Assembly (NCBI RefSeq): GCF_000003815.2
Contig: NC_049992.1
Span: 12,958,422-13,022,421 of the forward strand
Source: Branchiostoma floridae
Lineage: Eukaryota; Chordata; Leptocardii; Amphioxiformes; Branchiostomatidae
Length of the DNA stretch: 64,000 bases
Direction: 5' to 3'
The notes beneath the pieces were generated by a model, which worked only from the letters and a program-made list of their open reading frames with translations, searched no databases and had not been told where the DNA came from. The position numbers were made by a program, and so were the translations under genes. Every line of letters starts with the position of its first letter. Position 1 is the stretch's first letter. Shown here piece after piece: positions 13,127-27,800 of this stretch.

Positions 13127-14552
13127 CCGCCAACTGGCAATACACAAACAGACATTGCTGCTGAGGGAATAGTTCTCAACACGGGAGCTAGCTATGCAAT
13201 GCTGCAACAGAAGACGCATGCATGGAAAACTACAAAACCCCTTTCAGACTCTCAACATGAGCACTACTAGAGGACAATAGTTCACAAAGCTCTGAAAATT
13301 GAAATAGGTGAGGGGAGCAATAGTTCATTTGGAAAGCTCCACACATCTCTGCAATCACACAAGCACTGCATGTACAGATGTCAAAAGCATTGTTTCTATG
13401 TGAAGGGAGAACCTAGTGCCGTTGCCGTATTTGTCAACTGTAGTGCCTGTAAACTCAGTGGATGGAAAGCGTTGCTATTAGAGGACATTAGGTGTGCAAT
13501 TTGTACTTGAGCTGAGCCATTCCCAACTCAGAAGTCAGCAGGGTTTAGCTGAATGCTAGATAGGGACCATTTGGGATGTGTATAGAGCTAAGCTGTATGG
13601 TAACTCAGAAAGATGGTGTATGGTACATATGTTGTAACTGACTACAGTTGACATAAAGATTCTCCAGCCTGAGTTTTGTACGAGACTGAGACTTAAGCCT
13701 GAGTTTTATAATGAGACTGAGATTGAGACTTAACAAGTACTGTTGTGAATTGGTCGTGAATGGTACCATAACAGAAATTGAGATGGTGGACCAGGGTATG
13801 ACAAACTTACTTCTGTCCGAGGACAGCCTAGTATTGTAGTCGCACTTTGTGGTGCCATGATATATATTATATATCCATATACATCTATGTTGTATATCTA
13901 TGGAACACTGCAAACATAGCCATTATTGAATAGGCTAGACTTTCTAAAAGTGCCAAAGACTGACATGCAGTAAAGGAATGTCAGGGTCTTATTCTGTAGT
14001 TTTGTATGAACCAAGAGACAGGTTATATTATTACTGCAAGACTCAAGAGCGAGCTCTTAAAATCCTAATTTGAGTTTTTTTTCTTCGAACAGTACTTAAC
14101 CAAACTAGTGAAACATTTTTGAAATGTTAAACATAGAGATTGAGTACAATTAACAGAAGCAGCGAATTATGATTGAAAAGTTCCCTAAGTTTTATCAGTG
14201 TTACCCCTAGAGGTCTTGGCAAAAAAAAGTTGCTTAACGAAGAAAAGTTGCGTTTTTCTTAGTTCTTGTACATAGGTTGTTGAATCATGAAAAATTGTAT
14301 AATACTGTGAATACAAAATTATGTTGCTTTTGTTGTTGATGTCTCAGTAACTAATAGAAGACTTTTTGTACTGCTGGGACAATTTACCTTTTCCAGACAA
14401 CTGAAAAGATGATGAAGGAAGACCCAAACATTTCTAAAACAAAACGTCTTCTTTTTACTCTGGGAGACATCTTCACATGAGTTGTAAAATCATTCTGTAC
14501 AGAGTTATGTTACACCTTGTTTATATTGTACATTAAAGTATATGTGCCAAGT
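13127..14552 (+). other. Probable 3' untranslated region of SLC25A36
   Basis: No frame of note follows the stop codon at 13124-13126. A polyadenylation signal variant ATTAAA lies at 14532-14537, which would give a 3' UTR of about 1.4 kb. It contains an imperfect ~30-bp tandem duplication (AGCCTGAGTTTT units at about 13666 and 13696) and an AT-rich palindromic stretch at 13858-13880. The end point is inferred from the signal alone. Confidence 0.4.
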
Positions 14553-14752
14553 CATTCGTCTTATGGTTGTCCATGTTGAGTCATTCTTTTCACATGCAAG
14601 AAAGCAGGAGACAGGCTCCAATGAATTCTCATATTTGAGTTCGTACCCACAATCCCACTGTTGTCAGATAAAATTCCACATAGCATCTATTAGCCAGTTG
14701 GCTCTACTCTACTAGAAAAATTTTACCTAACCAAAGCCTCACCAATGGTAAC

Positions 14753-15539
14753 TTAAGCCTCGTTCTCATTGAAATGTCAAAAGTGCTGTCGCCTGACTGT
14801 ACGACTTGATATTGAGCAAATTATAGACAGCATGGTCCCTTTGATTTTGTAACTTTTTTTTGTTATGACTGATCCTGGTAATGTTTTACAAAAGGTGCAC
14901 CACAACAGTCATATTGGTTCATGGCATTGAAGGTTACTATAGTCTCGGTTGGGATTTCAAGCCCTAAAAAATGGCTGTCGCCTGAGAAGATACGAAGAAT
15001 TCAAATAGTAGCCAAAAATGGAACAATTCAGTTCCCAAAATGATTGTTCGGCAGATGAAACCAGCTACCCAGGCCCTCTGTCTGATCACGTCAGGTGTGA
15101 GGAGGGTTATACCTGTCGCCAAATTCGGTAACAAACGTTACCACCACGAGTACGATGGTTGCCACGGTTATACTTACTATAACCACGTATAAGACTAGAA
15201 ATGGCCGTTTTTGTGACGCTTGACAGTTTTCTGGTTTTCTAAAGAAACAAAAAAAGGTCATTGACTGCCATTTGTATCCCACCTTGCTTACAAAATGTTG
15301 CACAGAAATGACTGTAACAAACGTTACCATTGTTTGATGCTTTCTATTCTGTCTGACCCGGTGCAAACATGCTGCCCACTTTTTAAATGTCCCTAATACC
15401 CCCCTCCNNNNNNNNNNNNNNNNNNNNNNNNNNNNNNNNNNNNNNNNNNNNNNNNNNNNNNNNNNNNNNNNNNNNNNNNNNNNNNNNNNNNNNNNNNNNN
15501 NNNNNNNAATTTTGACATTTCAATGAGAACGAGTGTTAA
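14753..15539. mobile_element. TTAA-flanked inverted-repeat element (piggyBac-like MITE candidate), interrupted by a gap
   Basis: TTAA at 14753-14756 is followed by GCCTCGTTCTCATTGAAATG, and the reverse complement of that end (CATTTCAATGAGAACGAG) runs up to TTAA at 15536-15539. The arms match over about 25 bp after the first two bases. A TTAA duplication at both ends is the piggyBac habit. The interior is non-coding as far as it can be read and includes 100 Ns, so its true length is unknown. Downstream of the carrier gene. Confidence 0.65.
15408..15507. other. Assembly gap (100 N)
   Basis: Exactly 100 N, the conventional size for a gap of unknown length. It lies inside the TTAA-flanked element. 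Confidence 0.99.
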
Positions 15540-15942
15540 GACAGTTTTAAAGTCTGATAGCAACCCCGGGTCAACATAATTGTAATTGGTCTTATCTTAA
15601 TATTTAGTCCGTAATTCGCTAAACTTGAAGCCATCCTTTTCATCCTTTCCTAATGTAATGTAGGTTACTCCAAGGACAATATTATTGGCATGTATATTAC
15701 ATACTAGTAGTCATTGGTTGCATAGCCTGCCCAACATTATCAACAAGAGAACAAGGCAAGCCAAAAGGCCTGTGGTGGTTAAGGATAACGGGCAAAGAAA
15801 TGTCATTGGAATAAATTAATACAAATTAGGTCGGTTTCCGACTCAAAGGAATATTTTCCACGTGAACTTTTTGTTGTAACCTGTGATACGAACCACTAGT
15901 ACATGTGTTATACTGAGTCAGAATAGCCACTTCAGGTTATCG

Positions 15943-15996
15943 CGGCCTTGTCTCACGATGTCTGAGATCCGTCAAGAGCTGCGGACGACAAGGCCG
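15943..15996. repeat. Perfect 10-bp inverted repeat with 34-nt spacer
   Basis: CGGCCTTGTC at 15943-15952 is mirrored by GACAAGGCCG at 15987-15996. Function unknown; could be a relic of a small hairpin element. Confidence 0.6.
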
Positions 15997-18283
15997 TATA
16001 AAACCGACAAAAGAAATGAAATAAAACTTCAAAATGCAGTGTTTCTCTTCGTTGGTATTTGTAAATCCTATTAAACATACCACAAAGCTGTTATTATCTT
16101 GTGGAAAGTACTTAATCTGGATAATAAATACAATGTACCTTTAACGTTACATCGATCAAGTAAAGCCCAATCATACACGCTCTAAAATCGGAAGTTAGAA
16201 ATCCGCCGCCGACAGAGCAACTTCTACTCGGCTTTTTGGGAATGGGATTTACAACTTTTTACTATGTCAAGATCTTTCAAGTTTCTATTCCGCTTTATCA
16301 AAGTTTTGACATACCGAAAGCCAAAACATCATGGCTTAGAATGAAATACCAAGAAATTACAATTAACGTATTTCTTGAGGCCGATTAAATGCATCCGTGA
16401 TGTCTTACATGATTCAGTAGCGCCTGACTGCCATGCGCCAGTGAGGTAGAGCCGTTCAGCTGACCGTCATGACATAGCCATAACTGAATGCGTCTAATTT
16501 CACCTACAAAGTAATAATATATTAAAACAAGAGTCCTGCCAGTCTGGAATTGTTCATTGAACTAATAAATCTTATATAAAAGATCATAATGTCGTTGATT
16601 GAACTTGATACATTCAAGAAATGATGTGTACAAGAATATAGGCGGCGCTTCAATGGCGGGCAGGGCGCTACTTGACGCGCACCTCACGCGCAACCTAAAA
16701 ATGATCCTATTCATGTCAAATAGTGTTTAAAAGGTTTTAAAAATTCATGTAAATATATATAAAGATGCCCGGACATGTTTGGGATAGTGTTCACTCGCTT
16801 AAAGCCAAACGTCTTATACAATTTTGCAGTTTTACAAGTCGGGACTGTATACCCCTTCAGAGCCTTATCTGCAGTACCGCTCCCGGCCGCGGACAGAAAA
16901 GTGACGAAGACGACCGTCAAATTGCCAAATTTCGGTCTTTTCGGGAATGGGGAAATGGTGGAAGGCTCACAAAGGGTTTGGCAATTTGAGACTTTTTTAC
17001 TTTGATTTCGAAAGAATAACCATTTAAAATCGATAATGATTACATTTGATACATTTCACAAACTAAACTAAACTAAGTCAGGTAATAAATACCGTTTAAT
17101 TCGAATGGTCGTGGCATCTCGTGTAAATTGTCACTTTCTGAAGAGCGACAGTATCAAATTTCAGTCCTATTTTGCGAAAAGTGAAGACGTTAAGCGTATA
17201 GTGCTTTTGTCCGTTTGCCTATCTCCATAAATTAAATTTTTCCTGTCAAAATGCTGTATCGTATGATTTGTAAATACAACACTGGGCACCGGGAGGCTGT
17301 TTGATAGACTGGATTTTGGGTTGAGTCAAAATCATCCAAAAATATCCTTTTGCAATCTAATTCGGTGACTATGATCATGCAAAATGATTACTTTCAAATT
17401 CCAATTCAGATTTCATTCTACAGTACATCATCACTCAACTTTCAAATCGGTTCGCTTTTTAACTGAATAAACGATTGACTGCCCCAACATATTGCAAAAA
17501 TCAAAGAATGCAGGCACGTTATATCTAATTAGAGAAATATAAGCCTCAAACACTCGGCTACATCACGAGTTTAAGAGGTAGAGTCAGAGGAACGCTCTTT
17601 TGGTCACATCGTACTCACCTCCGCTTCGCTGGCATGGAAATTTCAAAGCGACCTTTAGTGACTAAGAATGGTACTACATGCACAGGACACTTACATCAAG
17701 GAGGTTGAATAAGGGCCAAAAGGTGACAGATCCAATGGTAAATGTAACTGGGCATTCATCGTAATGGGTTCACTACAGTTGATAGCGATAGTTTCACGAT
17801 AAACAACATCACTGCAGTTACCGTACTGAAGGAAAATGAGGAAAATGATCGACATATCTGTGCGGACCACTAATGTCATCGTATAGTTAGGCAGAATATT
17901 GAATACTGCCTGTCGCGCTACCGTATATCATAATGTCATCAGAAAAGCATATAGCTGCTTGATTATGTACAAAACAGAGGTCACTCAGACGTCACTGTCT
18001 GATTTCTTTCACCCACTCCGCCCAACAGTCAAATAGATTGAAGCATATTTTGCTTGTGACTGCGTACCTAGTATCTCATCGTTTAGTTAGGCAAAAAGGA
18101 ACGACTTACCAGCCGAAGTTTAACCTACCTAGTATATGTACCATTAACCTGATAATATAGTTAGGTAATCTAATACAAGTTTGCGAACTCATACAACATG
18201 TACTTAAATTATGTCATATTGTGTGTTTTGACCACACCTCACCTATCCCTTGACCTTCTAGTGGGTCGTTGGGTCACCATGAC

Positions 18284-18303
18284 AGTGTGTGTGTGTGTGT
18301 GTG
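18284..18303. repeat. (TG)n microsatellite
   Basis: About ten uninterrupted GT dinucleotides. Confidence 0.95.
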
Positions 18304-20680
18304 GACAGCATAGCTCCTTGATATCCTGTGTTCTGGACATGCTGTGGGTTTGATTTTTGAATGATAGATAGCTGTTGGCACGTACACAGAAAGTTAGATT
18401 TGTGCCCCCTAGCAGCTTTTTTGGAAGTACACCAGCCAATATTGCTGCTTTGGAAGACAATAACTCAATGGATCGATGGACTGTTGTGACAGATAACGAT
18501 TAAATTATACAAAGCTTCCACTTACAAGATGTATAATAAATACGACAAAGGCAAGACAAAGTCATAGCAATGCAATAGTCTGTATAAACCAACAGCAAAG
18601 TTTATTGGCCAGCAAATCTTGCAACCAACATCAACAAATGTCATATAAATGAACGTTAGCAATAGCACGGATAAGTAAGACACAGATAAGTAAGAAAGTT
18701 ACATCCTAGTTGCATGTATAGATCACAAACACAACATATACAAGTGCAGTGTCCTATGCTTTATAAGACATCTTGAATATTAGCATAGTGTATAGAGCAG
18801 AAGGCACAGTTCAGGGAAAGCGCAGTTGAACTTGTCTGCAGTGAGAACTTGAAATCTAAGGATATCTTTGCTTCATCACTTGTTACAAAACATATAATTA
18901 GATGTCTGTCACAAAGTGATCTTCCTGAAGCTTCAAGAGACGGATTTTCATGATAGTTTCTGGCATGACATTAGTGCTACTTACTCTGCAACTTGGATTT
19001 TCATCACAATTATATCAATGGACTTTTTTCTCCAAAATAAGTTGCAGATTTGAATACCATTGCTTCAAAAATAGTCTATGGAAAGAGTAGGGCAGTTTTG
19101 CTGTGTTGCCTTTTAGACTAGCATGACCAGTTTGTAAATGGTCAAGGTATTGACATTTTGGAGCATTTCCAGGAAATAGCAGCTGGCTTAAGCCCATAGT
19201 CATAGTTTTAGTGCTATAGTTTTTCTAGATAGTAAAGTCAGATTGATGACACAAGAAAGTTGACAGGGGGATGGTTAAAACAGGTCAACTGATGTCAAAT
19301 GTTACAGCATATCTCAAACCTATGAAAGGAAGAGGCACTTAGAATGGAATGTGGAATCTACTGTAGCATTTCAAAGGCAAAACTGGAATTAGTCAATATA
19401 GCAGTTGATTGTCTGTCCAATCTCTTTTACAAAAAGTATGAGAATGCTAAGAAGTCGGTGAACATGCTGTGTACACTGAAGTGGGCATCAAACCTTTCAC
19501 CCAACTCTCCATTCGCCTTTGGACCTTGCTTTGCAACATATTTTTTTATCAACTTTATATAGCATACAAATATGCAGCTTTTCCAAGCCATACATTTGGA
19601 TGCAATTTGCAAAAGGCAACATACACAAGCCAACCATTTTTCATTCAACATGAGTTCTGCATGGCAGAACTCAAGGTAGGTCACAATAGTGCAAGCTGTT
19701 AGCTGTGGCATGAATCTGAAGAGAATGACAGTTAACTCATCCAAAAGCATAACATAATCCTGAAGCATTGATGACAACACAACATTCTGATTAAATTGAA
19801 TACATACAAAAACTAATTGTTGTAAACCAAAGAAATAAATTTCTGAATCATATCTTAGCCCAGTGCAACTGTAAAACATTATAGCCCTCTTGCAATTTTG
19901 TCTGGAATGAGCAAATGACATCAGATATCAACACAACCTTACTTCTAAAATGAAGAAAAGAACAAGTTAATGAATGTATCCTGATTGTGATGATTAACAA
20001 TAATAGTAAGCCAAAAGTGTGGAATGGTAAAAAGAGGTCCGCACCAAACACAACTTAATGTTCTAGTGCATCTACTTTTCTAAACAATCTATGGTGGAGA
20101 TTCTCAACCATCTAAATATCAAGTCTGGTTTTTCAACGTATTAGCTGATATTACATAATTCTCATAACACCAATGCAAAATTCCCGCAGTTGATCAAACA
20201 ACGGAATGATTAGCAAATCTGGAAATGCATCCATATTAAACAGATCAAAGTTAAAACACATATATAATTATATGATAATATGCATCATTATCTAGTTGAC
20301 ACTCCCCACCTTTTTTTAATACCTACATGTACATGTAGAAATGCTTCAGAAGCTGGTACATGCATGCTATTTAGCCTAACTCTCCACCATTCTAGCCATA
20401 AAGCACCACTACTCTAGCCTATCTAGTAGTTTCCAATGTGTTAATCATCTAAGATCTTTCTCTATACCCTCCACTTTGGGGATCACCCACACTGGATTAA
20501 CAATACACCACTCCTGTTTCATCAAAAATAAATTGTACAACTCTTCTCTCATTTCTAAATCTTCACCACAAGGGTAACTCCTCTGGAAGAACAGGGTGAC
20601 GTATAAGTTAGCACCCCTAGTGTTAAGGCAGTTAGCAATGATTGTGAAATGTACCTAATACTATATCTTATCTTATCTAG

Positions 20681-20810
20681 AGCAGGACTGTCTGCAGGGC
20701 CCATTTCTCTGTCCTGGGACGAGAATATACTTTTTCCCAGTTCGCCCAAAAAATTTGAACTTCCATTGACAAGAAATTGCTGAAATGTGTTTTGTAAGCA
20801 TTAAACAAAA
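20681..20810 (-). repeat. Remnant of a dispersed repeat with AGCAGGGCTGTCT-like end
   Basis: Begins AGCAGGACTGTCTGCAGGGC at 20681, then TTTCTCTGTCCTGGGAC. The reverse complement of this end closes the copies at 35846-36029 and 38290-38535. The end resembles hAT-type terminal repeats (CAGGGCTGTC), but I see no complete element here. Confidence 0.5.
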
Positions 20811-21015
20811 GGTGTAAAAATCAACAATGTGGGTTCCTAAACAATGCTGGAGACAGTCCTGATCTTGGAGTCTACACATATCAAATGTTTCACCTAGTTA
20901 CATGTAGTACATATTACATGTATGTTCAAAGAGACCATAGATTGTTCTTACTTATTAGTGTGTTCTCAGCAATTGCATCATTGTAAGGCAATATGATTGA
21001 ATTAGCTTAGAAGCT

Positions 21016-21830
21016 TTTATTATTTACTATGACAGAAATGGGAACCCTGGGGGGAAAGGCCAGACATGAAAGACTTTGCTGCAGTACAGGAGGCACAGGA
21101 TCTCAAACTGCTGGGACAGCAACATACAGGAGTCCTGGCCCAACAAGTAGCTTGCAGTTGTACAATCATTATGATCATGCTTATCACCATGTAGAATCTG
21201 TACAGTGTTGTTTCCAACTAGAGTAGGGAGTAATACTATAGTATATCACATGTTTACTGATTGTCAGAAGGCAGGATGGAAGTGTGTTGAAAGCTCAGCA
21301 CCATCTCTGGGACTGGAAGCAGCTGATATGTGCAGTAGTATTTAGCATGTCTCGGAACAAGCCTGGGAGCTAGAACAATCCAGAAGCAGTTTCCATAGCC
21401 ACTGCCTGTTTCCAGGCATTCGCGTACAGAGTGTATCACCTGCATGTATAAGGTGGAATTTGAGGAAGGACATGGTGAGGACTTAGGAATGTTTGTCATC
21501 AGAATAGTCTTGATAATATTGATTCAGAAATGACTGACTGATTTTTGTACCAAACAGTTGAACAACAGCAGTACTTGTTCGGGACTCGTCCACATGAAAG
21601 TACATGTACTGTATTACACATAACCATACTGAATACAAACATCCCCTCTCAGTACTATCCATGGTCCAAGGTTGGACTCCTTCAAACAAGACGAAGGACC
21701 AAACAATGAACACAGATAGTACAGAGGGCACCTTTTCCTGAAGACCACATTAAGAAATGCTGCTCTAATCATGTAAAAATACTCCATCGTAATCAGTCTG
21801 GCTCCCAGGCTAGTTAGGGGGTTAGTTTAT
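21016..21830 (-). other. Probable 3' untranslated region of the EFHD gene
   Basis: Follows the stop codon at 21833-21831. The first minus-strand AATAAA is at 21021-21016, giving a UTR of about 0.8 kb. No supported coding sequence lies in it. The end is inferred only from the signal. Confidence 0.4.
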
Positions 21831-24800
21831 CTAGGCACTCATGAATGCAGCCTGCTTCTCCTTGAAAGCCTGCCTCCTGATCTTCCGCTCCTCCGCCTCT
21901 CGCTTCTTCTCCTCCAGCTCGGCCTTGATCTCTGCCTCGAACTTTGCACCCTTCGACTGTTCCTCAATCTGTGCAGGACAGAGCATTTAGATTCATCAGC
22001 AGTGGGTAAAAGCTACTGCCATGCATGCGAGGTAAGAAATCACATGAACTTCTTGGTTTTGATATACATGTATTGCTGGTGTTTCTACTTTGCGGAAAGA
22101 AATCTTGCCTCTGAAAATACCCCAAATAGTGTTTCGGTGGGGGTGGGGGTGTTGTTGAATGTATCAAAATTTCCCATAGGAACATTCTTCCCCCAAACCA
22201 TAGCCAACAATCCAACAATATACGGGACGGAGATAAATTTCAAGCTGGATACATCACTGCATCAGTTATAAACTTGGTAATGAGAATCAATCTTATGCCA
22301 TTGTCAATATTATCATGATGTTAATCTATTACAAGGGGAAACACATTAGATGTTCCAGATCATTATCAAACTGCCCTGTCCGCCCTACAAGATACATGTC
22401 ACACTGTTAGAGAAAAAAAGTCTACTGTGTTTTTTCACCACCTTAAGTTTACAAACTCATCAACTAGTTAGGCAAAAATCACCATTTGTACTACATGGTA
22501 TCAAATGTCCATCTTCCAGATTGTGAATCAAGATCGATATAGGATGATATTTCCCGTATTTCTTGAGACAGTACCTTTGCAGAGAAGAAGTCCCTGGCAC
22601 CCTTGACTCCCTCCTTGTCGACGTCTATCTCCGCCAGCTCTGCCAGCTGCCCCAGCCCGCTGTCCTCGTGAAGCTCTCCTGCCGCTGCCTTTCTGAAGAT
22701 CAGGAGAAACTGCACAGGGAGAAACATACAGCATTGTTAACCTGATGTTCCAGTGAATGTCATCTGCTTTTAGACCGGTCCAATGGGCTAGAGGTGTTTG
22801 TCTTGCATTCAGGTCATACCATTAAATGGTACATGCTGTTCTGACAATATATCTGCAAAAAAACCTGATCACTCACATTTTGTATGATAAAGAGTATTTG
22901 AGTTCAATACACTCCACTACCAGAAGACTAGCCCTCTGCTGCAGTGGCCTACGTGGCCCAAGGACTATTGAGATGGAGATGGGCATTGCCTCTATACATC
23001 AAAAGGTGGGAAAGGATTCTCACATCTGCTTTTGACCCCAGGAATATCTTGTGATCCATCAAAGTAAGTGTTATTAGGCCCATGCCAGCTTGTGAAAGTT
23101 CCAAATAAAGATAAAAGAGATAAAACATGACAGTAAAAGCTCCCTGTTGCAAAATTGCCTTAGGACTCCATCATAGAACCTTACTGGGAGGAGTCTTCTG
23201 TGAATAATTTCATCAGTCGTGAAAGTTTATTTCTCATTACACCAGCGAATTCACTGTGGAGATGCTCTCTTTGCCCAGAAATGAGAATTTGATAGATGAA
23301 CAGTTTAATTGGATAAGAACTTTATCAAGATGAAACCTAAATGCATAATTTGAAATCAGGGAAATACATTCCATTTGCTTCATTTACCAGTTGATACGTC
23401 TGGCATGATTGCAACATCACTCATATTGTCTGGACTGATGCCACAAGGAGAAAAATTATGGAAAATCATTTCAGACAGTGTGATACGAGATGGTATAGTT
23501 GAAACAGACGAAAGAAAAATGTGGCTTTCATAATTCTAATATGTAGGTACACGTATGTAGCAGGGACCATTTCAGGCGTTAAATATGTTTTGTTACAGTA
23601 ATCAAGCATGCATGTCAGTACAAGTGTATGTGATGATATTCAAGATGTTCAGTAGTAAAGACCTGAATTCAGTCAGAATAACGTGAATAACGAAAGTGGT
23701 GATATATTCATAAATGATACTACATTGTACAAGATGTTGTTCAGATTGGGATTTGCAAATCGTGATTCACCAAGACACGGGATTGATAACGTCTCACAAA
23801 TGCTGATATAAATCCAGCTTTCAGAGGCGGATTGATCCCAATTCTCCGAATCCTGGTAGATCGAATCAAGGGCAATCCCATGGCTGGGTGAATCCTGATT
23901 CGTAAATCCTGGAATGAGCAAGGTTCAAGAAGACCAGATTTTTTAAAGAGTGAACGTTGAAATTACAGGTAAAATTTGGCTAGAGAAGGCATCAAATTGG
24001 TGCAGAATCCATAACCTGCAATATTGAACAATCCAATGTTGTCCAGTCATTGCCTGACTTGTGCAAAGCAGGAAATTGCCTCGAGAAGGGCAGACTGAGG
24101 GGAGTAAATGACTGTGGATGACAGCTATATTGAATTTTTGTAAGTTATGATGTCTGCAAATGGGAGGGGGAAATGCAATGCAGCGAAGGAAAAATATGCT
24201 GCCATTTTCCAATGACAATGTAACTATTTTCCAGCACAGTAAACTCTGTCTGGGTATGATACAAATTTCAATCTTCCTTTTTTCTTAATAATGGAAACAC
24301 TTCTGCAGCCAAGAGTTTTTTGGGACAGATAGAGGGAAACAGAAAGGTGTGATATACAAAGTTTCCTTGCTGGCTGTCCTATCTTCAGCTGGTACAATCT
24401 TGGAGTTTATTTTTGAACTTCAGATTAAAGATTCAAACCCACCATATATACATTTCTACATTGAATTCAAGTTCAAACTTGACAGGTGTCAGTTATTTCG
24501 GGTAAAATGGGCATGGATCTCTTTCTAGAGCTCTCTCTCTATCTAGAGAGAGAGAGAGAGAGAGAGGGAGAGAGGGATTGATGATGGAAACTGCCACTTT
24601 ACTTTGAAGCTGACAAGTAGAAAGCATGACAGGTACCAGGCTAGACCTGGAAAATGAACCCTCTGTCTGACAGTTGTTACTCCACAGTCCCTACAATAAT
24701 CCTCCTGCCCCTGGCATCCTATCACTGTCCTCCTCTGCTGTTTCTTAATCCCCAGATAAAGTCAAACCAGAAACTGTCTGGCCACAGCAACTGTTAACAA

Positions 24801-27800
24801 ACTTAAAGTCAATGCCTTTGGGGTAGTCCTTGGCCCAGCTTAAGGGGTTGTTGTAGGTCACAGAAAATCTTGTGAGAAAGGGAACAGCCTTAAATCCTAT
24901 TCTTGACAGCCCCTAGTTGCTAGAATTCAAAGAAAAGATGCTCAAACATTTGGCCAACTCAACAACTATTAGCGTACAATTTGTCACATACCATTTGAAG
25001 GAGACACATTGCTTACGGTAAATCTGAAAATGTGGTGGTTTAGGTTTTCCAGGTGGACTCTTACTCTAAAATCACAATACTGCAGACATAAGTTTGTATT
25101 TTTACAGCATTGATTTCACAGCACACAAACTTTAAAAAACCCCATATAAACCTCCTTTCCTTTCCTCCCACAAAAGTAGGTCACCAAAGAAATGAATGAC
25201 TTCACAAAGAGAGCAGCAAACTCTGTCCTCAAACTATCAGCTACAAGATGTACTGAAAGGACGTCTAGGAAGAAATAAATCTATCTTTGATGTGTTTTCA
25301 AATATACAAGGCTTGCGTCTGCTCTTCTTCAGCTTGGGACTGTAAGACGTGGGAAGGATGACACCTGGGACTGGAGACAAAGGCTCAGTCCTTCAAGTGT
25401 CGGGCTGCACGTCCTCCAACCATCAGTGTTGTACTCAGCCCGGATGAGTCCTTACGGTATGTCCGATAAAAAACGGTATAGTAAAGCCGCAATGCGTTAT
25501 ATCAGCCTAAAAAATGGTTCCCCGTTCTTGGAAGGGGTTAATAAATCAAGAGGAACTATTTTTGAAAGCTGGACCGCAGTTAGAAGTCATGTAATTACGT
25601 CTGAAAGTTGACCAATTTTCACNNNNNNNNNNNNNNNNNNNNNNNNNNNNNNNNNNNNNNNNNNNNNNNNNNNNNNNNNNNNNNNNNNNNNNNNNNNNNN
25701 NNNNNNNNNNNNNNNNNNNNNNCAAGATAGGAACCTTTTTATTTTTACGTCATTTTACGATGTGATTGTGGTGCATTAAAACGACAAGCTTCTAACCGCG
25801 TTCACTCTCTACAACGGGACAGAAGTCGGAAAATACTTCCGGACGTTTTGAGTGACATCCATCACTCCTCGACAGTGTCATTAGAGTGAATTGATGGGAA
25901 GTTTATTTAAGCTTCATAGTGAATAAGATGTAACTAGAAAAACGGTTGAACACGATAACGTCACTAAGTCGTAATCGTCATATGAAGATGTCACGGATAT
26001 ATAAATCATGCATGTTGAGATCGCTCCTATGGTGAAATCAAGTAACCTCCTCGGTGAGACAACACTACTGTCCCTTGGGTTGTTAACCGGTGTGTGCGTA
26101 TCCCAGTCCTGTATTGGGTAGGAGCGGAGCGTGTTGTATGTGGTTGTTTACAGGATTCGTTAATGGGATATGGTTAACATTCAAACCAGGAACAACTGGT
26201 TGAATAAAAAAGCAAAACAAAAATACTGGTCACTTCTGAAGACTGCGAGATTCCAGGTCTGTGTGAAAGGTTTAAAGTGGGACGATGCAGGGCAAACAAA
26301 AGTGACAACCCTGTAAATATACAAAGGAAGCCTGTGTGTACTCAAGTGATGTGTTTTCAATAGAATTTCCGGAACAGACATACCGCCCTACAGTGGCCTT
26401 GATAGTACACATGAGAGGTGAATGCATATGAAGCACTTTAAAAACCATTATGAAACCATTATAAAACATTGTTTTCACAGACCTATGAAGTGACATATCG
26501 TCACTGGATGCAACAGAAGTAATCACACACACACACACACACACGTTGAATACCATTGAATAACTGGATCTAGAAACAAAGAAACGCAGGCTATTCTAAG
26601 ACGTGCAGTGAATGCTGCAACCCCATAGAGCAGGGTAATTGAATTGTCATTGGACACCGGTGTCACTTTCACTTTCACTTTATTTATTTTACCAGTAATT
26701 ACATCTCAGGCCGGAAATCGGCCTGCTTTTCAGGTAATCCTGGACATAAAAGTACAAAGTACACAAAGCACATATACAATACATAATAAAATTATCCAAT
26801 ATCAAAGTCCAGACTACGGAGCATCAGCCAGATCAAGTTCTAATTCTCAATGAACTTCTTAAAAGTCCTGAGGCTGAGCAATTGCCGTTGCTTTAGCGGT
26901 AGTGAATTCCAGAGGAAAGGTCCGTAGGACTGTAGACTGTTTCGGAATGCAATGACTCTTGCTGGTGGACACCAGAGTAGGTGAGGGTCGTAGTCCCTTA
27001 GACGTTTTACCTCTGACCGAGTAGGGCGTACACTCATTGTTGGTGGAGCCTCCCACTTGAAGAAAGATGCCAAGTACGCCGGCGCCTTTCCACGAATTGT
27101 CTTAAAGACAGCAACAAGAGTTGTAATTTCTGTCCGTTTACGCACAGAGTCTATCCCTGCCTCTGCTCTCAAGTTGTCGACTGTCACGTGGTCTCGGAGT
27201 TTGTGTCCTGTGATGAGCCTTGCAGCCCTGTTTACCAGTCTATCCAGCTGTAACATAAGAGTTTTGTTGCCTTGTGCAAGGCTTGGTAGCCATGCTGTGG
27301 CGCAATACTCCAGATGAGCCAGTAGTAGTGTCTGATACATGGTTTTCAGCACTTCGTTCGTAACAAAGGCTCTGGCACGTCCCATTGCTCCAAGTCCGCT
27401 AAGAAGCTTCTTCGTGATTTTTTGTACATGTACTGGCCAGCTGAGCGCTGGGTCAAGAGTAATGCCCAGGTAAGTGAACGAGTCAACTTGTTCGTAAACG
27501 TTCACACCGTCTGTTATGTTGACGGTTGTCCCAGCATGCTTCAGTTTCTGAGGGAGCCGAAGAAGCTCGATTCGGTCTTGTCTGGGTGAAGCAGTAACCT
27601 NNNNNNNNNNNNNNNNNNNNNNNNNNNNNNNNNNNNNNNNNNNNNNNNNNNNNNNNNNNNNNNNNNNNNNNNNNNNNNNNNNNNNNNNNNNNNNNNNNNN
27701 CTCTTCATGTCCATAGAGACAGTCTCTTCACATACCTTCACGGAAACAGCAGAATAGTACAGGACCGTATCATCTGCGTACATGTGAATACTGCATTTTT

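Larger units (their letters stand above)
15540..21010. other. Intergenic stretch between SLC25A36 and the EFHD gene, no gene seen
   Basis: The genes on the two sides converge here. Open frames up to 164 codons are present, but none shows a recognisable family, consistent codon use or splice context, so none is called. Visible features are a 10-bp-arm hairpin (15943-15996), a TG run (18284-18303) and a repeat remnant near 20.7 kb. Confidence 0.5.

Noticed and set aside
16765..17005. Overlapping plus-strand frames near 16.8 kb
   Set aside because: Short, no family signature and no supporting neighbours. A weak resemblance of its reverse frame to a frame at 4.1 kb (ALKGYT) is too short to mean anything.
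19427..19921. Minus-strand 164-codon open frame
   Set aside because: One of the longest frames outside the genes, but rich in Cys, Phe and Ile as expected of AT-rich noncoding sequence. No motif and no splice context.
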